From CAWCUU01 sp963798855 (GTDB lineage: Bacteria; Gemmatimonadota; Gemmatimonadetes; Longimicrobiales; RSA9), in NCBI GenBank assembly GCA_963798855.1, contig CAWCUU010000001.1, forward strand, positions 62,001 to 126,000: DNA of 64,000 nucleotides, given 5' to 3'. Shown here piece by piece: positions 44,301 through 53,061 of this stretch. Under the pieces are notes generated by a model. That model worked only from the letters and a program-made list of their open reading frames with translations. It did no database searches and had not been told where the DNA came from. The position numbers and the translations under genes are program-made. The first letter of the stretch is position 1. Each line of letters begins with the position of its first letter.

Positions 44301-45476
44301 ATGGCTGTTCGGTCGTGGCGGAAGATCTTCGATCCGAGCGAGGATGGGAACGGGTTCGCTCTTCCGGCCGCCTTGCTCGCCATGGTGGTGATCGGCGCTA
44401 TCGTGACCGGCGGCTTCTACGCCGCCTCTCAAGAGGATCGCGTCAGCCAGAGCGTCGTCGGTAGCAGGGATGCTTTCTACATCGCCGAGCAGGGGATCGA
44501 GCGCGTGGTCGGGCAGTGGACGCTGCTCGACTTCCCTACGGGTGCCCGCTGGGACAGCGCCGGGCTGGAGGAGACCGTCGAGCGGGGCTCGCGCACCATC
44601 GGCACCTACGAGGTCACGACGACGAAGCTCGACAGCCTCACCTACTTCATCAGCTCGACCGGCCGCACTCAGAATCACGGGCATGTCTCGGCGGTGCGCC
44701 GGCTCGGGCAGGTCGTCCGCGCCTCCCTCTGGAACGTGCCGATGGGCGCTGCGCTGTACGTGAACGGCGGCCTCACCGTAACCGGCAACGCCTACATCCA
44801 GGGCAATGACTCGAACGGCGGCGAGTGCAACGGCGGCGCGGCGAACGTCGCCGGCGTGGTGTCTTCGGACACCAGCCAGGTCGACATCAACATGACGGAC
44901 CACGTCATCGGCGATCCGCCCGTTCAGGAAGACACCACGATGACGACGACATCCCTGCTCGAGTTCGGCGAGGATCACGACTTCGACTCCCTCGCCCAGC
45001 AAGCGGAGAAGCGGTACGTCGGCGAGACCCCGCCCACTTCGCCGCTGCCCGTCTCCGAGAGCGGCGTCTGCTCGACCGGCGTGAAGGACAACTGGGGCGA
45101 CCCCACCGGAAGCTCCGCGTGCTCGGATTACTACCCAATGGTCTACATCGAGGGCGATGCCCACTTCTCCAACGGCCGGGGCCAGGGCGTGCTGCTCGTG
45201 AATGGCGATCTGCAGATGACCGGCAACTTCGAGTACGACGGCATCGTGATCGTGAAGGGATCCATCAGCTCGACCGGAAACGGCAACCACATCGACGGCG
45301 TCGTGCTGGTGAACAACGGCGCCGTGGACCTGGGCTCCGACGCGAGCTTCACGGCCGGCAGCTCCGTGCTGCAGTACTCGAGCTGCAGCGCACAGAACGC
45401 GAGGTACGGCCACGTCCGCATGCAGCCGATCGCGACGCGCAGCTGGTTCGACCTGTCGGCCGCCGGCGCGCACTGA
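44301..45476 (+). CDS. PilX-like minor pilin with beta-helical C-terminus (cassette 2, gene 4)
   Basis: 391 residues from ATG 44301 (AGGGGGCGGA before it); GTG 44286 is an alternative. A 22-residue leader ends DGNG, then FALPAALLAMVVIGAIVTGG without Glu5. A PilX-like helical part (GSRDAFYIAEQGIERVVGQW) leads to repeated short strands: ALYVNGGLTVTGNAYIQGND, VYIEGDAHFS, GVLLVNGDLQMTGNFEYDGI, VIVKGSISSTGN, a beta-helix like that of its cassette-1 counterpart. Cysteines at the end (YSSCSAQ) are noted. Confidence 0.87.
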   Translation: MAVRSWRKIFDPSEDGNGFALPAALLAMVVIGAIVTGGFYAASQEDRVSQSVVGSRDAFYIAEQGIERVVGQWTLLDFPTGARWDSAGLEETVERGSRTIGTYEVTTTKLDSLTYFISSTGRTQNHGHVSAVRRLGQVVRASLWNVPMGAALYVNGGLTVTGNAYIQGNDSNGGECNGGAANVAGVVSSDTSQVDINMTDHVIGDPPVQEDTTMTTTSLLEFGEDHDFDSLAQQAEKRYVGETPPTSPLPVSESGVCSTGVKDNWGDPTGSSACSDYYPMVYIEGDAHFSNGRGQGVLLVNGDLQMTGNFEYDGIVIVKGSISSTGNGNHIDGVVLVNNGAVDLGSDASFTAGSSVLQYSSCSAQNARYGHVRMQPIATRSWFDLSAAGAH

Positions 45477-45524
45477 GCCATGACGACTCGAGATGGGAGG
45501 CGGGCGATGACGCCCACGGCAGTG

Positions 45525-45553
45525 TTGACAGTGTTCGCGGAAGGCTCTAAGGT
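45525..45553 (+). promoter_or_regulatory. Sigma-70-type promoter for pilMNOPQ
   Basis: A perfect -35 TTGACA (45525-45530), a 17-bp spacer and a weaker -10 TAAGGT (45548-45553) lie 65-90 bp before pilM. A small GGGCG-atga-CGCCC hairpin at 45502-45515 just upstream may end transcription from the minor pilin genes. Confidence 0.6.
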
Positions 45554-45617
45554 GGTGGCGCTGCACTCGGCCTCCCCCGCCTTCAGTCTCATCCACTCAG
45601 CATAAGAGTACTCCGAC

Positions 45618-46652
45618 GTGGGACTCTTCGGCCGGACGCGTGTCTCGGCGGGTCTCGACATCGGGAGCGGCTTCGTCAAGCTCGTGCTCGTCGACCACTC
45701 CGGATCCGAACCCGAGATCGTGCAGGTCGCGACCAGTCCGCTCGTTCCCGACGCGATCGTCGAGGGCGAGGTGATGGATCCGGTGCTGGTCGCCGAGACC
45801 GTGCGCGCTGTCGTCGAGACCGCCGGCCTCAAGAAGAAGCAGGTCGTCGCGGCCGTCGGTGGCCACGACGTCATCATCAAGAAGATCCAGATGGATCGCA
45901 TGAGCGAGGCGGACGCTCGCGAGGTGATCCGCTGGGAGGCCGAGCAGCACGTGCCGTTCGACATGGAGAGCGTGCAGCTCGATTTCCAGGTTCTCGATCC
46001 GCATGTCGAGGACGCGCAGATGTCGGTGCTGCTCGTCGCAGCGAAACGCGAGCTGATCGACAATCGGCTCAGCCTTCTCGCCGATGCCGGAGTCGCCGCG
46101 GCGACGATCGATGTCGACGCGTTCGCGCTTCACAACGCCTTCGAGGCGAACTACCCCGACTCGATGGAGGGGCTCGTCGCACTCGTCAACGTCGGGCACG
46201 AGACGACGAACCTGAACCTCGTCCAGGACGGCACGCCGCTCCTGGTCCGGGATCTCCCATTCGGATCGCGGCGCCTGCGCGAGGCGCTGCAGCGCGAGCG
46301 CGGCTACACCGCGGAGAAGGCAGAGGAGATCGTGCAGGGACGCTCGGAGGTGCAGCTGAACGGCTTCCTCACCGATCGCGCGGATGACCTGGCGGTCGGC
46401 ATCGAGCGGGCCGTCGCGTTCGTGGCAGCGCAGGCTTCGGGTCGCGAGCTGGGCCGCGTCTTCCTCAGCGGCGGTGGCGCCCGCGTTCCTGGAATGGCGG
46501 AGGCGCTGGGCGAGCGACTGGCGGTCCGCACGGAGATCGCCAACCCGCTCGAGCGGGTCGCCGTCCGGCCGGAAGTGATGCAGTCGGTGGCGGTCGAGGA
46601 GCTCGCGCCCATGCTCATGCTCGCCGTCGGTCTCGGATTGCGGAACGTGTAG
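45618..46652 (+). CDS. pilM: Type IV pilus assembly ATPase-like protein PilM
   Basis: 344 residues with the actin-like fold of PilM: phosphate-1 GLDIGSGFVKLVLVDH, EAEQHVPFDMESVQLDF, phosphate-2/adenosine motifs ALVNVGHETTNLNLVQDG and VFLSGGGARVPGMAEAL. It is the cytoplasmic platform that binds the PilN N-terminus. GTG is the only suitable start before the conserved region. First gene of the pilMNOPQ operon. Confidence 0.94.
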   Translation: MGLFGRTRVSAGLDIGSGFVKLVLVDHSGSEPEIVQVATSPLVPDAIVEGEVMDPVLVAETVRAVVETAGLKKKQVVAAVGGHDVIIKKIQMDRMSEADAREVIRWEAEQHVPFDMESVQLDFQVLDPHVEDAQMSVLLVAAKRELIDNRLSLLADAGVAAATIDVDAFALHNAFEANYPDSMEGLVALVNVGHETTNLNLVQDGTPLLVRDLPFGSRRLREALQRERGYTAEKAEEIVQGRSEVQLNGFLTDRADDLAVGIERAVAFVAAQASGRELGRVFLSGGGARVPGMAEALGERLAVRTEIANPLERVAVRPEVMQSVAVEELAPMLMLAVGLGLRNV

Positions 46653-46659
46653 GGGCGAC

Positions 46660-47346
46660 GTGATCGAGATCAACCTGCAGCCGCGCACCTCGCGCCGCGC
46701 CGGAGCGCGGAATCGCGGGAGAGGCCTGCCGAGGCTGCCGCGGATCGGCCGGCCGCGCAACCTGCCTTCGGTCGACCGGATGCAGGCGTTCGCCTTCGGG
46801 GCATGGATCGTATCGCTGCTGGCGGTGGGGTGGCTCTATTACTCGACGAAGACCCGCCAGCAGGAGCTGGCGCTGGCGCTCGACCAGGCACAGCAGGACT
46901 CCGCGCACTACGCCCGGATCATCAATGACATGAAGCGCTTGACCGCGCGTCGGGACACCATCGCGCAGAAGCTCGAGGTGATCCAGCAGATCGATGCCGA
47001 TCGCTACGTCTGGGCGCACGTGATGGACGAGATCAGCCGCGCGCTGCCGGGCTACACGTGGGTCACCGGCCTCACGCCAGTCGACGACGACACGGCGTCC
47101 GTCCGCTTCCAGCTGACCGGCAGGACGGGCAGCAACTTCGCGCTGACCTCTTTGATGAAGAACCTCGAGGCTTCGCCTTTCCTGAGGAACGTGACGCTGG
47201 TCTCGACGACCCAGGTCGAGCAGGACGCCTCCGAGCTCTACGAGTTCGTGTTGCGAGCGATGTACGAGGAGCCGGCGCCGGACGCGATCACGACGGTGCC
47301 GCTCTTCGTGGGAGGAGGAGGGGGCGATGGCTCTGCTACCGAGTAG
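46660..47346 (+). CDS. pilN: Type IV pilus inner-membrane protein PilN
   Basis: 228 residues. The PilM-binding N-terminus is MIEINLQPRTSRR (the family's INLLP motif appears as INLQP). One transmembrane helix (AFGAWIVSLLAVGWLYYS), a coiled coil and a ferredoxin-like periplasmic domain (LPGYTWVTGLTPV ... FVLRAMYE) follow. AGGGGCGAC precedes the GTG. An arginine/proline stretch of ~25 residues between motif and helix is longer than usual. Confidence 0.93.
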   Translation: MIEINLQPRTSRRAGARNRGRGLPRLPRIGRPRNLPSVDRMQAFAFGAWIVSLLAVGWLYYSTKTRQQELALALDQAQQDSAHYARIINDMKRLTARRDTIAQKLEVIQQIDADRYVWAHVMDEISRALPGYTWVTGLTPVDDDTASVRFQLTGRTGSNFALTSLMKNLEASPFLRNVTLVSTTQVEQDASELYEFVLRAMYEEPAPDAITTVPLFVGGGGGDGSATE

Positions 47347-47981
47347 CGAAGCCGACCGGAAGAGGCTCGCGGCCGGCGTTCTGCCGTTCGTGCTCCTCGT
47401 CGGCTACTGGTACTTCGTGCACCAGGATCGGGCGGCGGCGATCACAGACGCCGGGACACACCTCGAGCAGCTGCAGTCCCGCAACGAAGCGGCGCGCGCC
47501 CAGAATGGCCCAGGGAGGCCCTCGGCTCGAGGAGCGTGTCGCGCTCTATCAGCAGTACATGGAGCGGCTCGAGCAGCTGATTCCGGAGCGGGAGGAGGTG
47601 CCTGAGCTGCTGCACTCGATGACGCAGCAGGCGCAGGAGAACCGCGTGGAGCTGGCGCTGATGAAGCCGGAGGACGAGCAGCGCGAGGCCTACTACACGC
47701 GGCAGACGTACGACATGGCGGTGATCGGCGCGTACCACGACGTGGGGCGCTTCCTCGCCTCCATCGGCTCGCTGCCGCGCATCGTCGCGCCGATCCAGCT
47801 CGCGCTGGCGCCGGACGCCCCGAAGAAGGGGCAGGAGCGCGCGCGCCCGAACGCCGCGAAGGTCGAGGCGACGTTCAAGATCCAGACATTCGTGCTGCCG
47901 TCCCCCGGCGAGCCGGTCGCGGACAGCGGAAGTCCCAAGAAGGGAGCCCCGCGTAGAAATGCCAAGCCCAGGAAGAACTGA
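47327..47981 (+). pseudogene. pilO: pilO interrupted by a one-base frameshift
   Basis: ATG 47327 (GGAGGAGG upstream, 20-nt overlap with pilN) gives MALLPSSEADRKRLAAG, a transmembrane helix (VLPFVLLVGYWYFVH) and a coiled coil ending EAARAQ, then runs into nonsense and stops at 47605. The rest of PilO continues one frame over from 47505: MAQGGPRLEERVALYQQYME, LEQLIPEREEVPELLHSMTQ, to the stop at 47981. Deleting one A in CAGAATGG (47504/47505) restores an intact ~217-residue PilO. Because the flanking frame is perfectly conserved, the lesion is either very recent or a sequence error. Confidence 0.88.
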
Positions 47982-48477
47982 CCGGCGGGCGCTCGTCGGC
48001 ATCGTGGTGGGCCTCGCCCTCACGGTCTCGCTGAGCGCCCAGGCCCGGCCCGGACCGTACGAGCCGCCGCGGCCGGTGAGCCCGGCGCACGTCGCCGAGC
48101 GCGCCAGCTCGACAACGGCGGGGGACGCCGCCGTCGACGTGAAGCTCGTTTACGACCGGGAGGTCTACAGCTACCCCGGCGAGACGCGACGCGACCCGTT
48201 CGTCCCGCTGCTGGGGGCGAATCGCGATGAGCTCGGGCCGCGCTTCGAGGACCTCGTGCTGCGCGGCATCATCTTCTCGCCGAACGCGGGCCAGAGCATG
48301 GCCCTGCTGACCGACCCGTCCGGCAAGATCTATCGTGTCCGACAGGGCAATGTCGTCGGCAACGCGCGGATCTCGATCGTCGAGCCGCTCAGGGTGCTCT
48401 TCCAGGTCGAGACGTTCGGCGTCGCGCGGCAGGAGCAGCTCGAGCTGAAGTCACCGGCGCGCGGAGGCCGCCCGTGA
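47959..48477 (+). CDS. pilP: Type IV pilus assembly protein PilP
   Basis: 172 residues. N-terminal hydrophobic signal (ALVGIVVGLALTVSLSAQA), a disordered proline-rich linker and a small beta domain with RRDPFVPLL, LVLRGIIFSPNAGQSMALLT and KIYRVRQGNVVGNARISIVE, the PilP HR domain that joins PilN/O to the secretin. No lipobox cysteine is present, unlike in Pseudomonas. The start overlaps the end of pilO by 23 nt. Confidence 0.88.
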   Translation: MPSPGRTDRRALVGIVVGLALTVSLSAQARPGPYEPPRPVSPAHVAERASSTTAGDAAVDVKLVYDREVYSYPGETRRDPFVPLLGANRDELGPRFEDLVLRGIIFSPNAGQSMALLTDPSGKIYRVRQGNVVGNARISIVEPLRVLFQVETFGVARQEQLELKSPARGGRP

Positions 48478-50255
48478 CCGCCTTGCTCGCGTTGCTGCTG
48501 GCCGCGGCGCCGCCACAGCTCTCTGCCGTCCGGACGCTGCGGGTTCTGCCGGTCGAGGATCGGACGGAGATCGTGATCGGGCTGGATGGACCGGTCGAGG
48601 TCACCGATTTCGTCCTCGATGACCCCGACCGCCTCGTGCTGGACCTGAAGGGGGCGCGCCAGGCACTGCCCACTGACCGGTACTCCGGAATCGACCGCGG
48701 CGGCGTCCTCGGCGTGCGATCGAGCCAGTACCAGCCGGACGTCGTACGACTCGTGATCGAGCTGCACAGACCCGTCCGGTACGAGCTCACACGCGACGCG
48801 AACGCCGTGCACGTCTCCTTCCACAATCCGGATGGCGTATTCGCGCCGTGGTCGAGCGGACTCGACGACGCTCCGGCCAATGCGGTGGATGACGACGCCG
48901 TGGAGCGGGAGACGACCGCCCGCGTAGAGCGAACCGCCTCCGCGAGGACGCCCGCTCCGGCCCGCGCACGGCCGGTCGTACCGGAGGCGGCGCAGGAGCC
49001 GCACATCAGCGTTTCGTTCGAGAACACGCCGATCCTGGACGTGATCCAGACGTTTGCGGCATTCGCGAACCGCAGCATCGTGGCGGGCCAGAACATCAGC
49101 GGCAATGTCACCGCGGATATCAACAACCAGCCCTGGGACCTCGCCCTGGAGGCGATCCTCGAGGCGCACGGCTTCGCGGTTCTCGAGCGCCAGAGCGGGA
49201 TCCTGCAGGTCGTGAAGCTGGAGGACCTGCGCAAGCAGGAGCAGAACGAGGAGCTGGTCACGCGCGAGTTCCGGATCCGCTACACGAGCGTCGACTCGGT
49301 CCTCACGGCGGTAAAGGACCTGCTCAGCCAGCGAGGTCAGGCGACGAAGAACACGTCAACGAACACGTTGATCGTCACCGACGGCCGCTCGGTGGTGGAC
49401 CGGATTGCGCCGCTGATCGAGCAGCTCGACGCCCGCACGCCGCAGGTCACGATCGCGGCCAAGATCATCTTCGTCGACCGCACGGCGCTCGAGGAGCTCG
49501 GCGTCACGTACGACCTGAAGGACTCGCGCGGCTCGCAGCTGAACTCGGTCGTGCAGGGCTACGTCGACAAGAACGGAGACGGCGTCTTCGAGCCGGACGA
49601 GGCGACGGACCAGGACGTGATCCTGCTCGGCGGCAACTCGATCGCCGCGCTCGCGAATGCGCGCGCGCGACTGGCTTCGCCGTCGCTGCGACTCGTCTCC
49701 ACGCTGCTGCTCGGGCGGCATTCACTGATCACGTTCCTGGACGCGCTCGAGAGCCTGCAGCTGAGCGACATCCAGGCGGCTCCGGTCGTGACCGTGCTGG
49801 ACAACCGTGAGGCACAGATCCAGGTGGGCGAGGACACCCCGATCCGGACCATCGACCTCGGCGCCGGCGGCTCGGGTGGAGGGCAGGCCGGACAGAGCGC
49901 GTTCCCGCGCGCGACCGTCACGTTCAAGCCGACGGGCGTGATCCTGAAGGTCACGCCGCACGTGACCGGGGACGAGGTCGTGCTCGAGCTGCACGCGGAG
50001 CGGTCGAACATCGCGGCCGCGCCATCGGACCTGGGCGTGACGTTCCAGAAGCAGGCTTCGGATACGCAGGTGCTGGTGAAGGATGGCGAGACGGCGGTCA
50101 TCGCCGGCCTCACCGTCATCGAGAAGAGCAAGGCGCGCAGCGGCATCCCGTTCCTCATGGATCTCCCCGTGCTCGGGTCGCTGTTCAGCACCACATCCGA
50201 TCGGGAGACCAAGCAGGACCTCCTGATCATGGTGACCCCGCACATCGTCAAGTAA
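48474..50255 (+). CDS. pilQ: Type IV pilus secretin PilQ
   Basis: 593 residues. A short signal (VTALLALLLAAAPPQ), one peptidoglycan-binding AMIN domain (~20-118), a linker, an STN/N0 domain (ISVSFENTPILDVIQTFAAF, 177-247), an N1/KH domain (REFRIRYTSVDSVLTAVKDL, 263-320) and the secretin core from ~325 ending DLLIMVTPHIVK. The core keeps VTVLDNREAQIQVGEDTPI and LVKDGETAVIAGL, hallmark secretin segments. GTG overlaps the pilP stop. Only one AMIN domain is seen, fewer than in some homologues. Confidence 0.95.
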   Translation: MTALLALLLAAAPPQLSAVRTLRVLPVEDRTEIVIGLDGPVEVTDFVLDDPDRLVLDLKGARQALPTDRYSGIDRGGVLGVRSSQYQPDVVRLVIELHRPVRYELTRDANAVHVSFHNPDGVFAPWSSGLDDAPANAVDDDAVERETTARVERTASARTPAPARARPVVPEAAQEPHISVSFENTPILDVIQTFAAFANRSIVAGQNISGNVTADINNQPWDLALEAILEAHGFAVLERQSGILQVVKLEDLRKQEQNEELVTREFRIRYTSVDSVLTAVKDLLSQRGQATKNTSTNTLIVTDGRSVVDRIAPLIEQLDARTPQVTIAAKIIFVDRTALEELGVTYDLKDSRGSQLNSVVQGYVDKNGDGVFEPDEATDQDVILLGGNSIAALANARARLASPSLRLVSTLLLGRHSLITFLDALESLQLSDIQAAPVVTVLDNREAQIQVGEDTPIRTIDLGAGGSGGGQAGQSAFPRATVTFKPTGVILKVTPHVTGDEVVLELHAERSNIAAAPSDLGVTFQKQASDTQVLVKDGETAVIAGLTVIEKSKARSGIPFLMDLPVLGSLFSTTSDRETKQDLLIMVTPHIVK

Positions 50256-52903
50256 TGAGGCGTTCCGAGCATATGCGCCGCGCAGTCGGCGGCGCCTTCG
50301 TCGCGCTCCTGGCGGGGATCGCAGCGTGTCAGGGCGACAACCTGTTCGCCCCGCACGCTCCGGGAGCGGGCGGGCAGCCCACCGTACACATCCTGGAGCC
50401 GGCCGGCACCGTGCCGCTGCACACCAATGTGCTCGTGAGCGCGGAGGTGAGCGCCCCGGCGGGCATCAAGAGCGTGAGCTTCCGCGGCGTCGCGTTCCGC
50501 GGCGACTCGCTCAGCGACGTCACCGAGATGGACCGTTTCTCTCCAGCGACGGCCTCCTACCCGCGACTGCCGAACGAGGCGCTCCCGGTGCAGGACACGG
50601 TGACCAGAGAGCTGCTGGCCGATACCTCGACCGTGACGGAGCCGGTCTTCTTCATCGTGACGGTCACGGACAGCGCGGGCAGGAGCGGAGCCGACACGTT
50701 GCAGGCGCTCGTCGGCGGCCCCCGCGTCGGGATCGAGCTGCCGCTCGAGAGCACGCCGGTCGTGGCCGGCGGCTCGATTCCCATCCGGGTCACGGCCGTC
50801 GACTCGCTCCGTGGGCTGGACAGCCTGCGGGTGTCGCTCAGCGGCGTCATGAGCATGACCTTGACCTGGAGGGGGTATGCGTCGGCCGCGCTCGTGACGG
50901 AGGACACGACGATCGTCGCCGGGATGACCGTCGGAGATGTCGTCGTCTCGGCCACGGTGTGGTCCGACACGCTGCCGGGAACCGCCGCCCCGCGGCGAAT
51001 CCATCTCGTCGCGCCGTCCGCGGGCGACACCCTGAGGCCGCGGCTGTCCGTCCGGATCGCGCAACCGGCGATGAGTCCGGCGCCGCGGCTGGAGCTCGGC
51101 GACACGCTGGTGTTCGTGGTCACGGCGGCGGACTCGGGCACGGCCGGCCTCGCCCGCGTCGGGCTGATCGCGAGAGTGCTCAACGCCGACACGGCCACCG
51201 TCGTGCCGGTCTACCGCTCCCGGAGCTACCCGGGCGATCCGTCGTCGGTGGATACGTTCCGCGTGACGCTCGCGGACTTCGGGCTCCGTCCCGAGCACCT
51301 GCCGCTGCCGCTCGGGGTGAAGCTGACGGTCTCCGCGTTCGCGGAGGATCTCGCGGCGCCGACCAACCGCGGCTGCGCATCTCATGAGGCGCCGGAGAGT
51401 CAGGACTGTGTCGCGGATCCAGACAACCCCGCCTTCTTTCTGCCCGAACCGGCGGTGCCGCAGTGGTCCATCGTTCCGGTGTCCGGGATGACCGTGCTGC
51501 TGCCGGGCGGAGGCGTCATCGGCGACGCCGTGGTGGATACGGCGAGGCAGCGGCTCTTTCTGTCGAACGTGCAGAAGAACCGGGTGGAGCTGCTCTCGCT
51601 CTCGTCCATGACGTTCCGCAGCGGCGGGATCGCGGTCGGCTCGCGGCCGTGGGGGTTGTTCATCGGCGGCTTCGACCCGCTCACCGGCGAGGCCCGCAGC
51701 GATACGCTGATCGTGGCGAACTCCGGCGGCACGAACATCTCCTACATCGGGCTCGCCGGCAGCGACCCCGACGGGCTAGCCGAAGACACCCAGAAGCGCC
51801 TGCTGACACCGAACGCGTTGCTGTGGATCGCGGAGCGAAAGACGGACAACACGGGCGCGCCCGTGTTCGTGGTGGATCCGCCGATCCAGTTCAGTGATCG
51901 GCCGCAGTTCGTGGCGCAGGATTCGCTCGGCCGCATCGTCTACTCCACTGTGCCGACGCCGGCCGCCCCCAATGGCACGATCCGCGTGGCGGACTCCGAC
52001 CCCGCCCCCAGCGTGAGCGGCGACACCGTAGAGGTCGTCATCTTCACGCGCTACGCGCCGTTCACTCCTGCGGCGGGCCACGTCTCCATCGAGCGGGTGG
52101 ACAGCGTCCTGTCCGCGGGGGCCGGTCCGCTGGGGCCGTTGCTGGCGATCTTCGACCATCGCGTCGGCTTTCCGGGCCAGCGGGGCTACGCGATCGTCGA
52201 CCCATACCGACTCGACGTGGACTCCCTGAACGCGGCGAACGGCTGGGATGTCGGCCTGTACGTCGACGTCGACTGGAACCTCGACGCGCTCGCCCTGCAC
52301 GACACGACCTTCATCGCCGCGTCCGGCGACCGTGGCGAGATCGCCGTCGGCGAGGGCGCGGCGAGCCCCTACGGGCGCATCATGGTGTACCGGGCCGCGG
52401 ACCGCGGCATCTCGGACGCGGTCGCCACCTCCGACCTGATCGGCAACGTCTCCGAGAGGGTCAACGGCCTGGCGCTCAACCGCGACGGCGCGCTCGGCGC
52501 CGCGCGCGGCACTCAGGGCGCCTACTACTTCACCGGTCAGCAGCAGAGCCCCGGGGAGCTGCGCCTGCAGGGCGTGTTCGAGGGCGATCTCGGCGCGGAC
52601 GGCGCCGGCGCCGCGCTGCACCCCGACCACACGGGAGTCATCGCCGCTACAGGCTCGAGCTACTCCTTCATCGGCACGGACCGAAGCACGGTGAAGATCA
52701 TCGATACCGTCCACTTCCTGGAGGTGGGCGAGATCGCGATCCGTGACGACATCGTGGGGCCACTGCGCGCCACGCGGGCGCTGCCGGCGGACAACGCGGG
52801 CCTGGCGCCGGGAAGCTCGAACTACGTGATCGCGAAGCTCTACGGCGTCACCTCCGCCGGAGGTGTCGTGGTGGTCAACATCCGCATTCGCGACATCAAC
52901 TGA
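50255..52903 (+). CDS. Large lipoprotein with Ig-like and propeller-like regions, linked to pilQ
   Basis: 882 residues. The start (TAATG overlap with the pilQ stop; ATG 50273 is an alternative) leads to a lipoprotein signal FVALLAGIAAC with Cys25. Residues ~40-390 look like several Ig-like beta domains (TVHILEPAGTVPLHTNVLVS, FIVTVTDSAGRSGADTL, IRVTAVDSLRGLDSL). Residues ~410-880 carry propeller-like strands (DTARQRLFLSNVQKNRVELL, LIVANSGGTNISYIGLAG, VNGLALNRDGALGAARGT). I recognise no named family. Position directly after pilQ suggests a secretin-associated or surface adhesin role. Confidence 0.78.
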   Translation: MRRSEHMRRAVGGAFVALLAGIAACQGDNLFAPHAPGAGGQPTVHILEPAGTVPLHTNVLVSAEVSAPAGIKSVSFRGVAFRGDSLSDVTEMDRFSPATASYPRLPNEALPVQDTVTRELLADTSTVTEPVFFIVTVTDSAGRSGADTLQALVGGPRVGIELPLESTPVVAGGSIPIRVTAVDSLRGLDSLRVSLSGVMSMTLTWRGYASAALVTEDTTIVAGMTVGDVVVSATVWSDTLPGTAAPRRIHLVAPSAGDTLRPRLSVRIAQPAMSPAPRLELGDTLVFVVTAADSGTAGLARVGLIARVLNADTATVVPVYRSRSYPGDPSSVDTFRVTLADFGLRPEHLPLPLGVKLTVSAFAEDLAAPTNRGCASHEAPESQDCVADPDNPAFFLPEPAVPQWSIVPVSGMTVLLPGGGVIGDAVVDTARQRLFLSNVQKNRVELLSLSSMTFRSGGIAVGSRPWGLFIGGFDPLTGEARSDTLIVANSGGTNISYIGLAGSDPDGLAEDTQKRLLTPNALLWIAERKTDNTGAPVFVVDPPIQFSDRPQFVAQDSLGRIVYSTVPTPAAPNGTIRVADSDPAPSVSGDTVEVVIFTRYAPFTPAAGHVSIERVDSVLSAGAGPLGPLLAIFDHRVGFPGQRGYAIVDPYRLDVDSLNAANGWDVGLYVDVDWNLDALALHDTTFIAASGDRGEIAVGEGAASPYGRIMVYRAADRGISDAVATSDLIGNVSERVNGLALNRDGALGAARGTQGAYYFTGQQQSPGELRLQGVFEGDLGADGAGAALHPDHTGVIAATGSSYSFIGTDRSTVKIIDTVHFLEVGEIAIRDDIVGPLRATRALPADNAGLAPGSSNYVIAKLYGVTSAGGVVVVNIRIRDIN

Positions 52904-52999
52904 TCCGGCCCGGCGGCTGGACAGGCGTCTCGCCCTTGCCCTATATAGCAGGTCATCGACCTCCTCCAGGTCGCTGACCCGTCCAGGGCCGGGTCAGGA

Positions 53000-53035
53000 G
53001 GGAGAGCCCGGCTCGCGCCGGGCTCTCCCGCTTTT
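53000..53035 (+). terminator. Rho-independent terminator after the pilQ-lipoprotein unit
   Basis: GGGAGAGCCCGGC-TCGC-GCCGGGCTCTCCC is a 13-bp perfect stem with a 4-nt loop followed by GCTTTT. A weaker hairpin CTGACCCG/CGGGTCAG (52974-52997) lies just before it. aroC begins 27 bp later. Confidence 0.88.
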
Positions 53036-53061
53036 GCGGCCCGTCACCGAAAGGCGAGACG

